Position numbers and translations under genes: made by a program. The notes below the pieces were generated by a model. It saw nothing but the letters and a program-made list of their open reading frames with translations. It was not told where the DNA came from and did no database searches. From Rhodococcus sp. SBT000017 (lineage in GTDB: Bacteria; Actinomycetota; Actinomycetes; Mycobacteriales; Mycobacteriaceae): 64,000 nt of DNA. Location of the stretch: assembly GCF_003688915.1 (NCBI RefSeq), contig NZ_REFU01000001.1, forward strand, positions 3,038,001 to 3,102,000, written 5' to 3'. Shown here one piece after another: positions 53,798 to 62,176 of this stretch (within the stretch, counting starts at the first letter, position 1; each line of letters starts with the position of its first letter).

Positions 53798-54604
53798 GTG
53801 ACTTCCGCCGTGACACGTCTGTTCGCCTCTCGCGCGACACTGCGCCGCTCGGTGAGTCTGCTGAAGGACTTCGGGCACGAACAGAGCGCTCCCGACATCT
53901 TCTACGGCGCACTGGCCCGCGATTCCGTCGAGCTGATCGGTGATCTGTATCGGGGCCTGACCGGCACCGACATGTCCGCGGCGACCGTGCTGGACGTGGG
54001 CGGCGGACCCGGATACTTCGCCGAGGTCTTCGGAGCAAGCTGCGCGCGCTACCTGCCCGTCGAGCCCGATGCGTCCGAGATGCACGCGGCGGGTCTGCAG
54101 ATCCCCGGCTCGGTGCGCGGCTCCGGGATGGCACTGCCGTTCCGTGACGACAGCGTCGACATCTGTTTCTCGTCCAATGTCGCCGAGCACGTCCGCGAGC
54201 CGTGGACCATGGCCGAGGAGATGCTGCGGGTCACCAAGCCCGGCGGGTTGACGGTGCTCTCGTACACCATCTGGTTCGGTCCGTTCGGCGGCCACGAGAC
54301 CCGGCCCTGGCATTACCTCGGCGGCGAATACGCAGCCCGCCGCTACGCCCGGACCACCGGTCACGAACCGAAGAACCGATTCGGCGAATCACTGTTCGAC
54401 ATCAGCGCTGCAGACGGATTGCGTTGGGCGCGAAGCACTCCCAACGCAACGCTGTTGGCAGCTTTTCCGCGGTATCACCCGCGCTGGGCATGGTGGATGA
54501 TGCGCGTGCCGATCCTGCGTGAGTTCTTCGGAAGCAACCTCGTCCTCGTCCTGAAACCAAGCGAATCTCCGATGGGTCATTCCGCAGGCTCCACTCCCGC
54601 CTAA
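53798..54604 (+). CDS. Class I SAM-dependent methyltransferase, Rv0224c-like
   Basis: A 268-residue methyltransferase. The SAM motif is VLDVGGGPGYFAEVF; later motifs include VDICFSSNVAEHVREPW and VTKPGGLTVLSYTIW. HETRPWHYLGGEYAARRYAR is a conserved stretch of the Rv0224c group. GTG at 53798 begins MTSAVTRLFAS. The last seven codons (SAGSTPA) come from a dispersed 28-base repeat also found in livG. The role may be envelope-lipid or glycan methylation. Confidence 0.88.
   Translation: MTSAVTRLFASRATLRRSVSLLKDFGHEQSAPDIFYGALARDSVELIGDLYRGLTGTDMSAATVLDVGGGPGYFAEVFGASCARYLPVEPDASEMHAAGLQIPGSVRGSGMALPFRDDSVDICFSSNVAEHVREPWTMAEEMLRVTKPGGLTVLSYTIWFGPFGGHETRPWHYLGGEYAARRYARTTGHEPKNRFGESLFDISAADGLRWARSTPNATLLAAFPRYHPRWAWWMMRVPILREFFGSNLVLVLKPSESPMGHSAGSTPA
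54574..54601. repeat. 28-base dispersed repeat at methyltransferase 3' end
   Basis: 26 of 28 bases match 31224-31251 in livG. Here it supplies the final codons and ends one base before the stop. Confidence 0.7.
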
Positions 54605-54613
54605 CCTGAAACG

Positions 54614-55492
54614 ATGACAGCACTCGCGCTCGACATCGGCGGCACCAAGATGACGGCGGCACTCGTCGGCGAGGACGGACGGCCGCAGAATCCGGTGACG
54701 GTGCCGACTCCCGAGTCCGGGGTGTGGCCGGCATGCGCTTCGTTGCTTCGGAAGATCGCTCCTGGACAGCACATCGACCGCATCGGCGTCGCGTGCTCCG
54801 GGCCGGTGAATCTCGAGAGCGGGTCGGTCGCACCGATCAACATCGACGAATGGAAGAACGGATTCGGTCTGAGCGAGCACATCTCCGCCGTGCTTCCCGA
54901 AGCCGACATCCGTCTCGCGATGGACGGCAGCGCAGCGGCACTCGGTGAGCACCGCTTCGGTGCTGCCGTGGGTGTGCCGGACGTGCTGAGTCTGGTGGTG
55001 TCCACCGGCATCGGCGGTGGGTTGGTACTGGGCGGGAAGATCGTCGCCGGTGCCAGCGGCAATGCCGGCCATATCGGCCACATTGTCGTTCCCGGTTCGA
55101 CGACGCCCTGCGCGTGCGGCGGAATCGGATGCGTGGAAACCGTCTCGAGCGGGCCGTCGGCGGTGCGGTGGGCGCGCGAGCTGGGTTGGACCGGCAGCAC
55201 CGGAACCGAACTGGCAGCCGACGCCACCGCCGGGGACCCGATTGCCATCACCTCGTTGCAGCGTGCCGGGGTGGCCCTGGGTCAAGCGATCGCGTCCGCC
55301 GTCGCGCTGACCGATGTGCGCATGGTGGTGATCGGCGGCGGATTCGCTCAGGCCGGCCCACCGCTGTGGAATCCGATTCAGGAGTCGATCGGACTGCATG
55401 CCCGCTTGAAGTTCCTCGACGGCCTGCAGGTGGTACCCGCGGCACTGGGTGGACTCGGCACCTTGGCCGGCGCAGCCGCGCTCACTGCCTGA
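54614..55492 (+). CDS. ROK family sugar kinase
   Basis: A 292-residue ROK protein: ALDIGGTKMTAAL is the ATP phosphate-1 motif, the sugar-binding Asp lies in the MDGSAAALGE segment, and the zinc motif is CACGGIGCVE. No helix-turn-helix is present, so it is a kinase rather than a NagC-type repressor. Glucokinase or N-acetyl-hexosamine kinase is likely. It starts nine bases after the methyltransferase and ends 33 bases before the convergent HipS-HIRAN gene. Confidence 0.88.
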   Translation: MTALALDIGGTKMTAALVGEDGRPQNPVTVPTPESGVWPACASLLRKIAPGQHIDRIGVACSGPVNLESGSVAPINIDEWKNGFGLSEHISAVLPEADIRLAMDGSAAALGEHRFGAAVGVPDVLSLVVSTGIGGGLVLGGKIVAGASGNAGHIGHIVVPGSTTPCACGGIGCVETVSSGPSAVRWARELGWTGSTGTELAADATAGDPIAITSLQRAGVALGQAIASAVALTDVRMVVIGGGFAQAGPPLWNPIQESIGLHARLKFLDGLQVVPAALGGLGTLAGAAALTA

Positions 55493-55525
55493 TGGGGCAG
55501 ACCCCACCACGAGTCCGCACCCGAG

Positions 55526-56302
55526 TCACGGGACCGGTAGCCACTCCGACTTGTCGAAAACGAACTGGTCGCAACGACCGGTGAGACTCAGCAAAAGGCG
55601 CAGATGCGGGTGCGTTTCAGGCGGGTTGGCGCGGACAACCGTCAATTCGCAAGTACCATAAAGCATTACGGCGTGCACGTAATCCAGAAGCGGATCGGGC
55701 ACGTAGCCAAGATGCATACCGGCACCTGCGATCCGGACAGCATTGGGGTTCGTTTCGTTGCCGGGTTCCGTTTCCAGCATGAGTGGTGCACCCGACTCGA
55801 GAGTAGAAATGTATGCACCTGCCGTCGCGTCGCAGTGGCGAACACCATGCGCGAGAAAATGCGCTGTGGTCTCGCGCGTTTCCGAATCCCACGTCGGCAA
55901 AGAAATCAACTCGATGGGGTCGCCTTCGCGGTGGCCTCCCGATGCGGCGAGGATCTCCCAAGCGTCGGCATCGGATTCGAGGTCGAGACCGGCGAGATAG
56001 ACGGATCGATCCGGGCGTTTTGCACTCATCACCCGATCGGCGAACGATGGAAAAAGTCGGCTCGAACGGTACCGGCGATGCACATCACCGAATCCGACGA
56101 TCGGCAGGAAATGCGCGTCGTGCGTTGCTGCCTCGAGATACCTGAATTCGTAGAACGGCTGGCCGTCGTCGATGACCTTGTCGAGGTATCCGACCGCGCG
56201 ATAGGTGCTGTCCGCCACTCCACGACGCGTCACGATGAGCCTCGACCTGCGCACACCGATGGCTGCATCGGCACCTATGGGTGCAAATTCAATGGAGAGC
56301 AT
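55526..56302 (-). CDS. HipS-HIRAN protein (putative antitoxin of Hip-kinase pair)
   Basis: A 258-residue protein. Residues about 45-135 resemble HipS, the small N-terminal subdomain of HipA: FYEFRYLEAA, then RLFPSFADRVMSAKRPDRSVYLAGL and DADAWEILAASGGHREGD. Residues about 146-235 resemble a HIRAN domain: FLAHGVRHCDATAGAYI, LMLETEPGNETNPNAVRIA, GMHLGYVPDPLLDYV. HIRAN domains bind DNA ends. Bicistronic Hip kinase operons with HipS-HIRAN partners are described in the literature on Hip-kinase phylogeny. The ATG lies inside the kinase gene's last codons (14-base overlap), a strong sign of coupling. Confidence 0.75.
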   Translation of the reverse strand: MLSIEFAPIGADAAIGVRRSRLIVTRRGVADSTYRAVGYLDKVIDDGQPFYEFRYLEAATHDAHFLPIVGFGDVHRRYRSSRLFPSFADRVMSAKRPDRSVYLAGLDLESDADAWEILAASGGHREGDPIELISLPTWDSETRETTAHFLAHGVRHCDATAGAYISTLESGAPLMLETEPGNETNPNAVRIAGAGMHLGYVPDPLLDYVHAVMLYGTCELTVVRANPPETHPHLRLLLSLTGRCDQFVFDKSEWLPVP

Positions 56303-57281
56303 CGATCAGTCGCCTTCGGTTCGTTGCTACCGCTATCTGCACGAATGTACGGGTGTGGTCCGACAAGTTGGGAGCAGCGTTGATCACATCGTCGCACAGG
56401 TCGAGGTTGAGACCGACGATTCGATCGCGCCGATAACGTCGAGCATCCGCGCTCGCCAGCGACAGGGCCTGCATCGCGATGTCTACGAGTCCGACAGCGA
56501 CGCCGCCGTCGAACCGCTTCGTCACACCCCGTGAGCACCATTGCTGAACGGCTCCCGATCGCACACGGTCTGCCCGGAAAACGTCGCCGTTCCCGCTGGC
56601 CAGCGCGGAACCGTGGTCGAAGGACGGACTCAGGCACACCACGCCGGTGGTCGGATTCTGCAGGACCCCCCAGTTATGAGCGTGCCGATCGGTATTGGCG
56701 ACCAACGCGTCGAACACGAGATAACCGGCAAAGACGTCGAACGCAGGCCAGCTGTGGAACTCGGTACCGACTGGGCCATTCATTGGAGCAAGAACAGTCA
56801 GGACAGCAGAAAGCGAATGCCCGCGGCTGAGTTCCGAATCGAAATCGTCATCATGCTCAGCGAGGAGTGCGGCACCTGGAGTCCAGCCCCAACGCTCCGG
56901 CCGCATATCTCGACTCATGGATCCCAGGACCGCTTCCTCGGTTCCGCGACGGACGACTGTGGCCAATTCCGTCTCGACTGCCGGCACGCTGACCAGACGG
57001 GCGAGTTCGTAGGAAATCTTCTCAGCCCAATCCTCGCCCCGCACCAAGAGATCCGGTGCATCGCCGCGCGCCCGGCGTTGCCGCGAAAGCGTCAGTTCCT
57101 TGATTCGGCGCGGCTTGAACAACCAGCGCCCCGACTGAGAAGACGCGTCCGGCGCAGTGAACCACCGCTTCTCCTCTGCACCACCCGGCTCGCTTTCGCC
57201 GCGGGTCCAATCAGCCAGGTCGACAACGCGGAACGGTTCAACCACGTCCGAAACACTAGGGCGCACAGAGAGACGCACCAT
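56289..57281 (-). CDS. HipA-like Ser/Thr kinase, core-only
   Basis: A 330-residue HipA-family kinase lacking the N-terminal HipS part. WLFKPRR (Lys56) is the ATP-binding lysine region; GEDWAEKISYELARLVSVP is the helix with Glu84; the catalytic loop is NTDRHAHNWG (Asp198, Asn203) and the metal motif is SFDHG (Asp222). All catalytic residues are present, so activity is expected. HipA kinases phosphorylate aminoacyl-tRNA synthetases; this target is unknown. The kinase gene comes first, then HipS-HIRAN, the reverse of the usual antitoxin-first order. The start ATG at 57281 follows a 309-base gap that contains the pckA relic. Confidence 0.8.
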   Translation of the reverse strand: MVRLSVRPSVSDVVEPFRVVDLADWTRGESEPGGAEEKRWFTAPDASSQSGRWLFKPRRIKELTLSRQRRARGDAPDLLVRGEDWAEKISYELARLVSVPAVETELATVVRRGTEEAVLGSMSRDMRPERWGWTPGAALLAEHDDDFDSELSRGHSLSAVLTVLAPMNGPVGTEFHSWPAFDVFAGYLVFDALVANTDRHAHNWGVLQNPTTGVVCLSPSFDHGSALASGNGDVFRADRVRSGAVQQWCSRGVTKRFDGGVAVGLVDIAMQALSLASADARRYRRDRIVGLNLDLCDDVINAAPNLSDHTRTFVQIAVATNRRRLIDALH

Positions 57282-57328
57282 CGCGGCTCGCCGACAGCTG
57301 GCAGAAGCGATATTTACCCCACACAGCC

Positions 57329-57362
57329 AGAACGGGGCCCACCCCTCGGTGAGCCCCGTTCT
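57329..57362 (-). terminator. Terminator after pckA relic
   Basis: AGAACGGGGCCCACC pairs with GGTGAGCCCCGTTCT (57329-57343 with 57348-57362; one mismatch, four-base loop). It lies just downstream of the pckA relic on the minus strand and shares no sequence with the terminator of the intact pckA. Confidence 0.8.
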
Positions 57363-57368
57363 GTGTCG

Positions 57369-57430
57369 TGAATTCTACGCGCCCAAAAGCTGCTCGAGGC
57401 GTCGAATTCGTCCTGAATCTCGGTGGGCAG
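57369..57430 (-). pseudogene. Second, diverged copy of the pckA 3' end
   Basis: 62 bases matching the end of pckA (62171-62233): seven mismatches and one deleted base, about 87% identical, including the stop codon. Read with the missing base restored it gives [18 protein letters not shown], compared with [18 protein letters not shown] in pckA. Similarity ends abruptly at 57430 and at the pckA position 62233. The fragment lies 4.8 kb from the real gene end. Confidence 0.75.
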
Positions 57431-57590
57431 TCCGCCAGCGCTTGCATCGACCACCCGAGACCATAATTCCAGACTCAGGGCCCGTGGGGCGGTTCAGATC
57501 GTCGGTTCCGTTTGCCTCTTCCTACTGAATTTAAATCTGAGACAGGTTCCGCCCTAAGCGCCAGAGGTATCCGAACGACTCGATGCAGCC

Positions 57591-60188
57591 TCACGTCGTA
57601 CGCAAGTAAAGTTCGATCTTTTTGAGCTCGATTCCGATTCCTTCGGCCATTTCCTGCAGTTCCGAGGACGGTTGACTTCGATGGCATCTGCGCCATGGCC
57701 GCTGCCCATCTCCGCCTCCCAGCGCCGACAGCGGGGTGCCTACGACCGATACTTTGAACAGCCGCCACTGTGGTTGAGTGCTTTGGGCGACTGCGATAAC
57801 GGCACCGTCGCGGAGGAATGCGCATGTGGAGTCCAGGCCGTCAACCAGAACTGCGCACGATCGATCGATGATGGTGGCGATCTGTGCCGCAACACGCACT
57901 ATTGCTTCCCGATCCGTCGACGCTCGCCAGGCCCCCTCGATTCGATCGACGGAGAAGCCCTCGGCGTCCAGCGCGGCTTGCACCTCGGCAAAAGGATCGT
58001 TAACTGAAGACTCAGCGAGGTCTATCACCGCCTCGACGTCGGATGGGCCGACTACCTGCGCGTAGGTCTCATCCGAGGTCCGCAGGTATTCTTCTACGGT
58101 CTCCATTTCCGCTATCGCGGCGAAAATTCCGACCTCAGCCCAAATATTCTGCAGCAGAATATCTTCCGGTGTACCGCCACGCAGATGTGCATCTTGAGAG
58201 AGCAGAGCCAGACCGATAGCGACCAGAGACGCGACATACATTTCGGCCTCGTCGATGCGCTCAGCTTGCTTGTCCGATTTGACCAGGGCTTCGAGAACTT
58301 CGGCCAATTCCAAGCGCCACGATTCATCTTCCCCCCACACGCCTGCAGCTAGGAGGTGGTAATGCAGGACTGCCACCAGCATGCGTAGTTCAAGCGGGGG
58401 CGGGGGCTCTGCGGAGGCTGCGCTCCGCATGCGACGGGCGTTCTGACGCCAAAGTTTGTGCAGGGCAGAATCTATGTGCGGCGCGTGACCCTGCTCTGGG
58501 CCATCTTCCTCCGGCTCGAAATCCTCGGCATCCTCGTCATCGGTCAGGTCGAGACCCGGCTCGTCGAGGTCCACCGCCCACCGAGTGGGTTCGGCAACCT
58601 CGCCTTTGGGCAAGCCTGGAAGTACCAATCCGGTCAAGGAGGGGCCAAGCCGCCGCTCCGTACTCGTGAGCCAGTTCCCCCATCTGTCATCCTGAGTAGC
58701 GTTCGGCGTACGCGGGCCGGACGCTTTTGGTTGCCCGCCGGGACTGCGTTGATCGGCCAGAGTGCGGAGCAGCCTGTTCAGGTCGCGGTCGAAGATTCGC
58801 GCAAGTTCGGGGTCGGTGAACAGTTCCGAGTAGGCGTATTCCCGAGCAAGCCGCGGCCCAACCGGGTCGGTGCTCCGGGGCAGACAGCGAGCGCTGTCGG
58901 TCAGGAACACCACGGGGGTGACGTGAGGTCCGTCCGCTGATTCGACGACCGCACGGAGAGCTTCGCCAAATAATGGGGGCGCGCTGAACGAGATTTCAAC
59001 TGGGCCTCGCTGCTTTGGTCGGTGCATGTGAAACCGCTGCCAATCGCCGGGAGCACCAGTCGCACTGGCCTCGATGCAGATCGGTGTGGTGCCGGAGGTG
59101 AACAGCTCTACTTCGATCTGATCATGATGGCGTCGAGCACCAAGGATGGTCACAGGAACGGTGGGCTTCGCTAATTGGGCGGCGGCGGGAATCGTAGAGC
59201 GGCCGCGCAGAACCTCGGAGGTGACGGGCGCGCCGTCTGGCATCAAGCTGTGCGGGACGGGGTGGACAGCCGCAAGTTCGCAGTTGCCTCCGGACGTCGT
59301 GGATTTGAGCATCGCGGCTCTGGTGATGTTGGCACTCCCGACCAATGCGGTCACTCGGTCGCCCGACGCCCATTCGACGAGTTTCCCGTGGCGAAGACGA
59401 TCTTCGGCGAGAAAGCGGAACTCCGCTGTCGGCAGGGTGGAGATGGACTCGACCAGTCCCTCGCCGTGGAACTGCGACCATCGAGGTTGCACCGCCACTA
59501 TCGCCTGCTCCGGCTGCAATTTGTCGATCAGGGATTGGACTGCGGCCGAGGCAGGATCGAAGAACGGGGCATACATGCGCACAACATCAGTGGGCCCCGA
59601 CGGAAGCTGGGAAAAAAGCGACCTATCGAGGTTGCCGAGGATACGCAGATCCGGCAGCGATTCGTCGACGCTGCCAGGATCGATCATCGTGGCAATCTCG
59701 TCGACGGTCGCAGCGATCCATGACGGCATGCGCACCGCGTCAGGCAGATCTCGCAACCAGACGGACAGCTCACGAAGCCCGGCAGGCCCCCGCTCGAGTC
59801 CGGATCGGAGCACCAGCCATAGCTCGTCGTTGTGTCCCCAACCGGAGGTGGTGGGATTGCCGGAACCGATGGCAGCCCAAACATGCGTGTCCCCAACCAG
59901 CAGAACAAGTTTGGGGTGGAAGGCACCGCTGCAACTGGCATTGCCGTGCTGATAGGTCCGCCCTGCGGAGCGGACTTCGAGTGCGTCGTGGATGGAGTGG
60001 TGGGGGTCGGACAGCACAGTGATGCGCGCACCCAACGCGCGAGCCGGACTGATGAAATGCCTCTCAAGAAACGCTAGGTCCAGGGTGAATCCGGTAACCA
60101 GCACTTCTCGCAAGCGAGCATTGCCTTCGTCTCTCCACTGCGCAAGCAGCGTGAGCGGTGAGTGGAATTCGACCTTGGCATCCGTCAC
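57591..60188 (-). CDS. Phospholipase-D-like (two HKD motifs) protein, putative nuclease
   Basis: An 865-residue soluble protein. Two HKD-type half-sites form a PLD core: FHPKLVLLVG with GSGN (His91, Lys93, Gly108-Asn111) and RHGKLVEWASGDR with GSANIT (His267, Lys269, Gly284-Asn287). PLD-fold nucleases use the two His residues in one active site. The C-terminal ~480 residues are acidic and helical without a known domain (DLTDDEDAEDFEPEEDGPEQG linker at about 530-560). Its start overlaps the stop of the 513-residue protein by four bases. The function in nucleic-acid cleavage, for example in defence, is inferred from family and context. Confidence 0.72.
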   Translation of the reverse strand: MTDAKVEFHSPLTLLAQWRDEGNARLREVLVTGFTLDLAFLERHFISPARALGARITVLSDPHHSIHDALEVRSAGRTYQHGNASCSGAFHPKLVLLVGDTHVWAAIGSGNPTTSGWGHNDELWLVLRSGLERGPAGLRELSVWLRDLPDAVRMPSWIAATVDEIATMIDPGSVDESLPDLRILGNLDRSLFSQLPSGPTDVVRMYAPFFDPASAAVQSLIDKLQPEQAIVAVQPRWSQFHGEGLVESISTLPTAEFRFLAEDRLRHGKLVEWASGDRVTALVGSANITRAAMLKSTTSGGNCELAAVHPVPHSLMPDGAPVTSEVLRGRSTIPAAAQLAKPTVPVTILGARRHHDQIEVELFTSGTTPICIEASATGAPGDWQRFHMHRPKQRGPVEISFSAPPLFGEALRAVVESADGPHVTPVVFLTDSARCLPRSTDPVGPRLAREYAYSELFTDPELARIFDRDLNRLLRTLADQRSPGGQPKASGPRTPNATQDDRWGNWLTSTERRLGPSLTGLVLPGLPKGEVAEPTRWAVDLDEPGLDLTDDEDAEDFEPEEDGPEQGHAPHIDSALHKLWRQNARRMRSAASAEPPPPLELRMLVAVLHYHLLAAGVWGEDESWRLELAEVLEALVKSDKQAERIDEAEMYVASLVAIGLALLSQDAHLRGGTPEDILLQNIWAEVGIFAAIAEMETVEEYLRTSDETYAQVVGPSDVEAVIDLAESSVNDPFAEVQAALDAEGFSVDRIEGAWRASTDREAIVRVAAQIATIIDRSCAVLVDGLDSTCAFLRDGAVIAVAQSTQPQWRLFKVSVVGTPLSALGGGDGQRPWRRCHRSQPSSELQEMAEGIGIELKKIELYLRTT

Positions 60189-61726
60189 CGGGGCAGATCC
60201 AACAGAGCGCGGCCGAGATCGGTGGTCCGGACAGCATCATCGCTGACGTCGAACAGACCGACCTGCGAGGCGACGATGCCCAACTGGGCGGCACGCAGGC
60301 CCACATTGCCAGCGCCCTCGGAGCCCGTCGCGAAATACCGTCCGTTCATCTCGTACAACTTGGTGCGCAGCATCATCCGCCCTCCTCCGGTTGACAACTT
60401 CCGGAGCGATACCCGATGGGCTTGCGCAAGCATGTCGTCGACCATGGCACACGCAAAATCTGCCAAGGGCCGGTCGTAGTATTCTTTCCGCCGGTTGGCT
60501 ACCCAAGACGGGTCCAAAATCTGCCCACGCGAGGATCGTCTGTTCCCCAAGAATGCACTCAACGTAAGCCCTGACAAATTCTCGACGCGTAGCGAGCCGA
60601 ACAGCAGTATTGCCAGATTCCGTTCGCGTCGTTCCAGCAAGTCCCAGACCTCCTGTTCTGCGGGGTAGGGAGATCCGTAGCGATCGACGACGTCAGGGCA
60701 GCCCGCCAGGAACTCTCGCACGGACTCGCCGCTGAGTCCCTGTCGTATCCAGTTGTGAAGTTCATCCCGCGAGACCGGTTCACCCGCGGTGCTGACTTCC
60801 TCGACCAGGGCAGACCACAGGCTGCGCCATGCGCCAACGGAATGATGTCGCAAAATAGTGCCCCGCCACGCCTCGGCACGCTCGATCTCCTGGGCGAAGA
60901 CGGGATCTGCCAATAGATCCCCGCCGTAGACGACGGCATCGGTGAGAATTCGCTGCCACCCGATGTCCTCACGGCGGCGCTGGACTGCGCGCCCCATGAT
61001 CCGGAGGGTGGAGCGGCGCGTGCCGTCATTGGAGGTCCATGCATCTGGATCATGGGTGCCGCTCACTGTCGCTGTCAGCACTTCGCGCAGCGGTGCCAGG
61101 TCCGGAGATTCGATGGATATTCGAGTCAACCTCTCCACCCCCGCAAGGTCGGCCTCCTTGACCGGCCTCTTCGCCACGATGTCGAGCAGCGGGCGAAACA
61201 TCGCTCGAATGGCGAGGGGACAAGATCGTGAGCCTGACCGCAGTGCATCCCGGTCCGTCGAGACAATGCCAAGAACCACGGCGGGGCCCCTGTACTGCGA
61301 CCAAAAGCCCCATGCCCGTGGCGAATACGACCTCTCGCCAAGTTCAGCAAGGCCCGCGGCGTCTCCTGCAGCGACGATCTTGGCGACACGGTCAGCGCCG
61401 TGCGACGTGCGCCCCGCTGCAGCGGCTACGTCGGCGTCGGAAGACAGGGATGCCCAAGCCAGGGCCACTTCGGCGCGACGAAGCGCCGTTCGGCACAACT
61501 CCCGATCCCAGTCATGCTCTTCGGCGTAGGCCGCGAGGGCCCAATACAGCGAGAAGTAACGAGCCTTCTCGGTCAGCGTGGACAGCCCGGGCACCAGTGT
61601 GTCCACCATGTTCAGGACAAAGGACTCGACCCCGAGCGGGTAACGTCCGCCCCTATAGTCCAAACCGGGCGCACACCAGTCGGGCCCCTCCACTCCGGTC
61701 GAGATCGCCGCAGTTCCAGCGCTCAA
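60185..61726 (-). CDS. Uncharacterised 513-residue partner of the PLD-like protein
   Basis: No family recognised. It is soluble with conserved-looking blocks: an N-terminal WCAPGLDYRGGRYPLGVESF, a charged helix with LTEKARYFSLYWALAAYAEEHDW, a central RRSTLRIMGRAVQRRREDIGW and a C-terminal RVSLRKLSTGGGRMMLRTKL basic stretch. The start is TTG at 61726, which overlaps the stop codon of the hsdM relic (TTGA), with no clear ribosome-binding site; GTG about 33 bases further is an alternative. Its stop overlaps the PLD-like gene start by four bases, so the two form one operon, and the partner may act as a sensor or regulator of the nuclease. No catalytic motif is visible. Confidence 0.72.
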   Translation of the reverse strand: MSAGTAAISTGVEGPDWCAPGLDYRGGRYPLGVESFVLNMVDTLVPGLSTLTEKARYFSLYWALAAYAEEHDWDRELCRTALRRAEVALAWASLSSDADVAAAAGRTSHGADRVAKIVAAGDAAGLAELGERSYSPRAWGFWSQYRGPAVVLGIVSTDRDALRSGSRSCPLAIRAMFRPLLDIVAKRPVKEADLAGVERLTRISIESPDLAPLREVLTATVSGTHDPDAWTSNDGTRRSTLRIMGRAVQRRREDIGWQRILTDAVVYGGDLLADPVFAQEIERAEAWRGTILRHHSVGAWRSLWSALVEEVSTAGEPVSRDELHNWIRQGLSGESVREFLAGCPDVVDRYGSPYPAEQEVWDLLERRERNLAILLFGSLRVENLSGLTLSAFLGNRRSSRGQILDPSWVANRRKEYYDRPLADFACAMVDDMLAQAHRVSLRKLSTGGGRMMLRTKLYEMNGRYFATGSEGAGNVGLRAAQLGIVASQVGLFDVSDDAVRTTDLGRALLDLPR

Positions 61727-61974
61727 GATTGGTCTCGGTAGTCGACTGGACTGGAGTATCCAAAGTTGATTTTCAGTACGACACCAGGGTCCACCCCGAG
61801 GCCCTGAATTCTCCTGTGCTCGGAGATGATCTCGTCCTTGATGGGGGCACGGATCTCTGCTGGGCGATACAGGGTGGTGAGCGGCAAGATCACATCGCTA
61901 CATTAGTTGGACTTGTCGGGCCCACGCAGCAGGTTCGCGATGTTCCAGATCAGGTTTGTGTTCGTCGTCGCCAT
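61723..61974 (-). pseudogene. Relic of type I restriction methyltransferase hsdM (5' part)
   Basis: 84 in-frame codons from ATG at 61974 read MATTNTNLIWNIANLLRGP, then DKSN, a TAA stop, and CSDVILPLTTLYR, followed by PIKDEIISEHRRIQGLGVD. This closely follows the N-terminus of HsdM (LIWxIAxLLRG, Y, DVILPxTVLRR, PTK, GLGVDP). The TAA replaces a conserved tyrosine codon. The remaining ~450 codons are missing; the frame ends with TGA at 61723, overlapping the TTG of the next gene. The upstream 149 bases (61975-62123) show nothing further. Confidence 0.7.
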
Positions 61975-62123
61975 CGTAGGTGCGGTCCTCCGATTTGAAT
62001 TGCGGCTTCACGCTGTAGGTGGCCTGTCTAAGCGGCCGAGAGGACTCGAAGAAGGGAATTGCAAGTCGTGGGCGACGAACTGGCGACGGCGCAGGCGGTT
62101 GACGGTCTTCGCCCTGAACACGA

Positions 62124-62157
62124 AATGCCGGGCCCGCAGATTTGCGGACCCGGCATT
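62124..62157 (-). terminator. Terminator after pckA
   Basis: AATGCCGGGCCCGCA and TGCGGACCCGGCATT form a 15-bp stem with one mismatch and a four-base loop, 20 bases after the pckA stop. Confidence 0.85.
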
Positions 62158-62176
62158 ATCGCCGCGGCATTGAATA

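Noticed and set aside
55526..57281. Kinase gene pair as a mobile-element function
   Set aside because: No transposase or integrase motif; catalytic residues fit a HipA-type kinase.
57431..57590. Possible further coding relic between the pckA remnant and the PLD-like gene
   Set aside because: Frames are short and the similarity to pckA stops sharply at 57430; nothing else recognisable.
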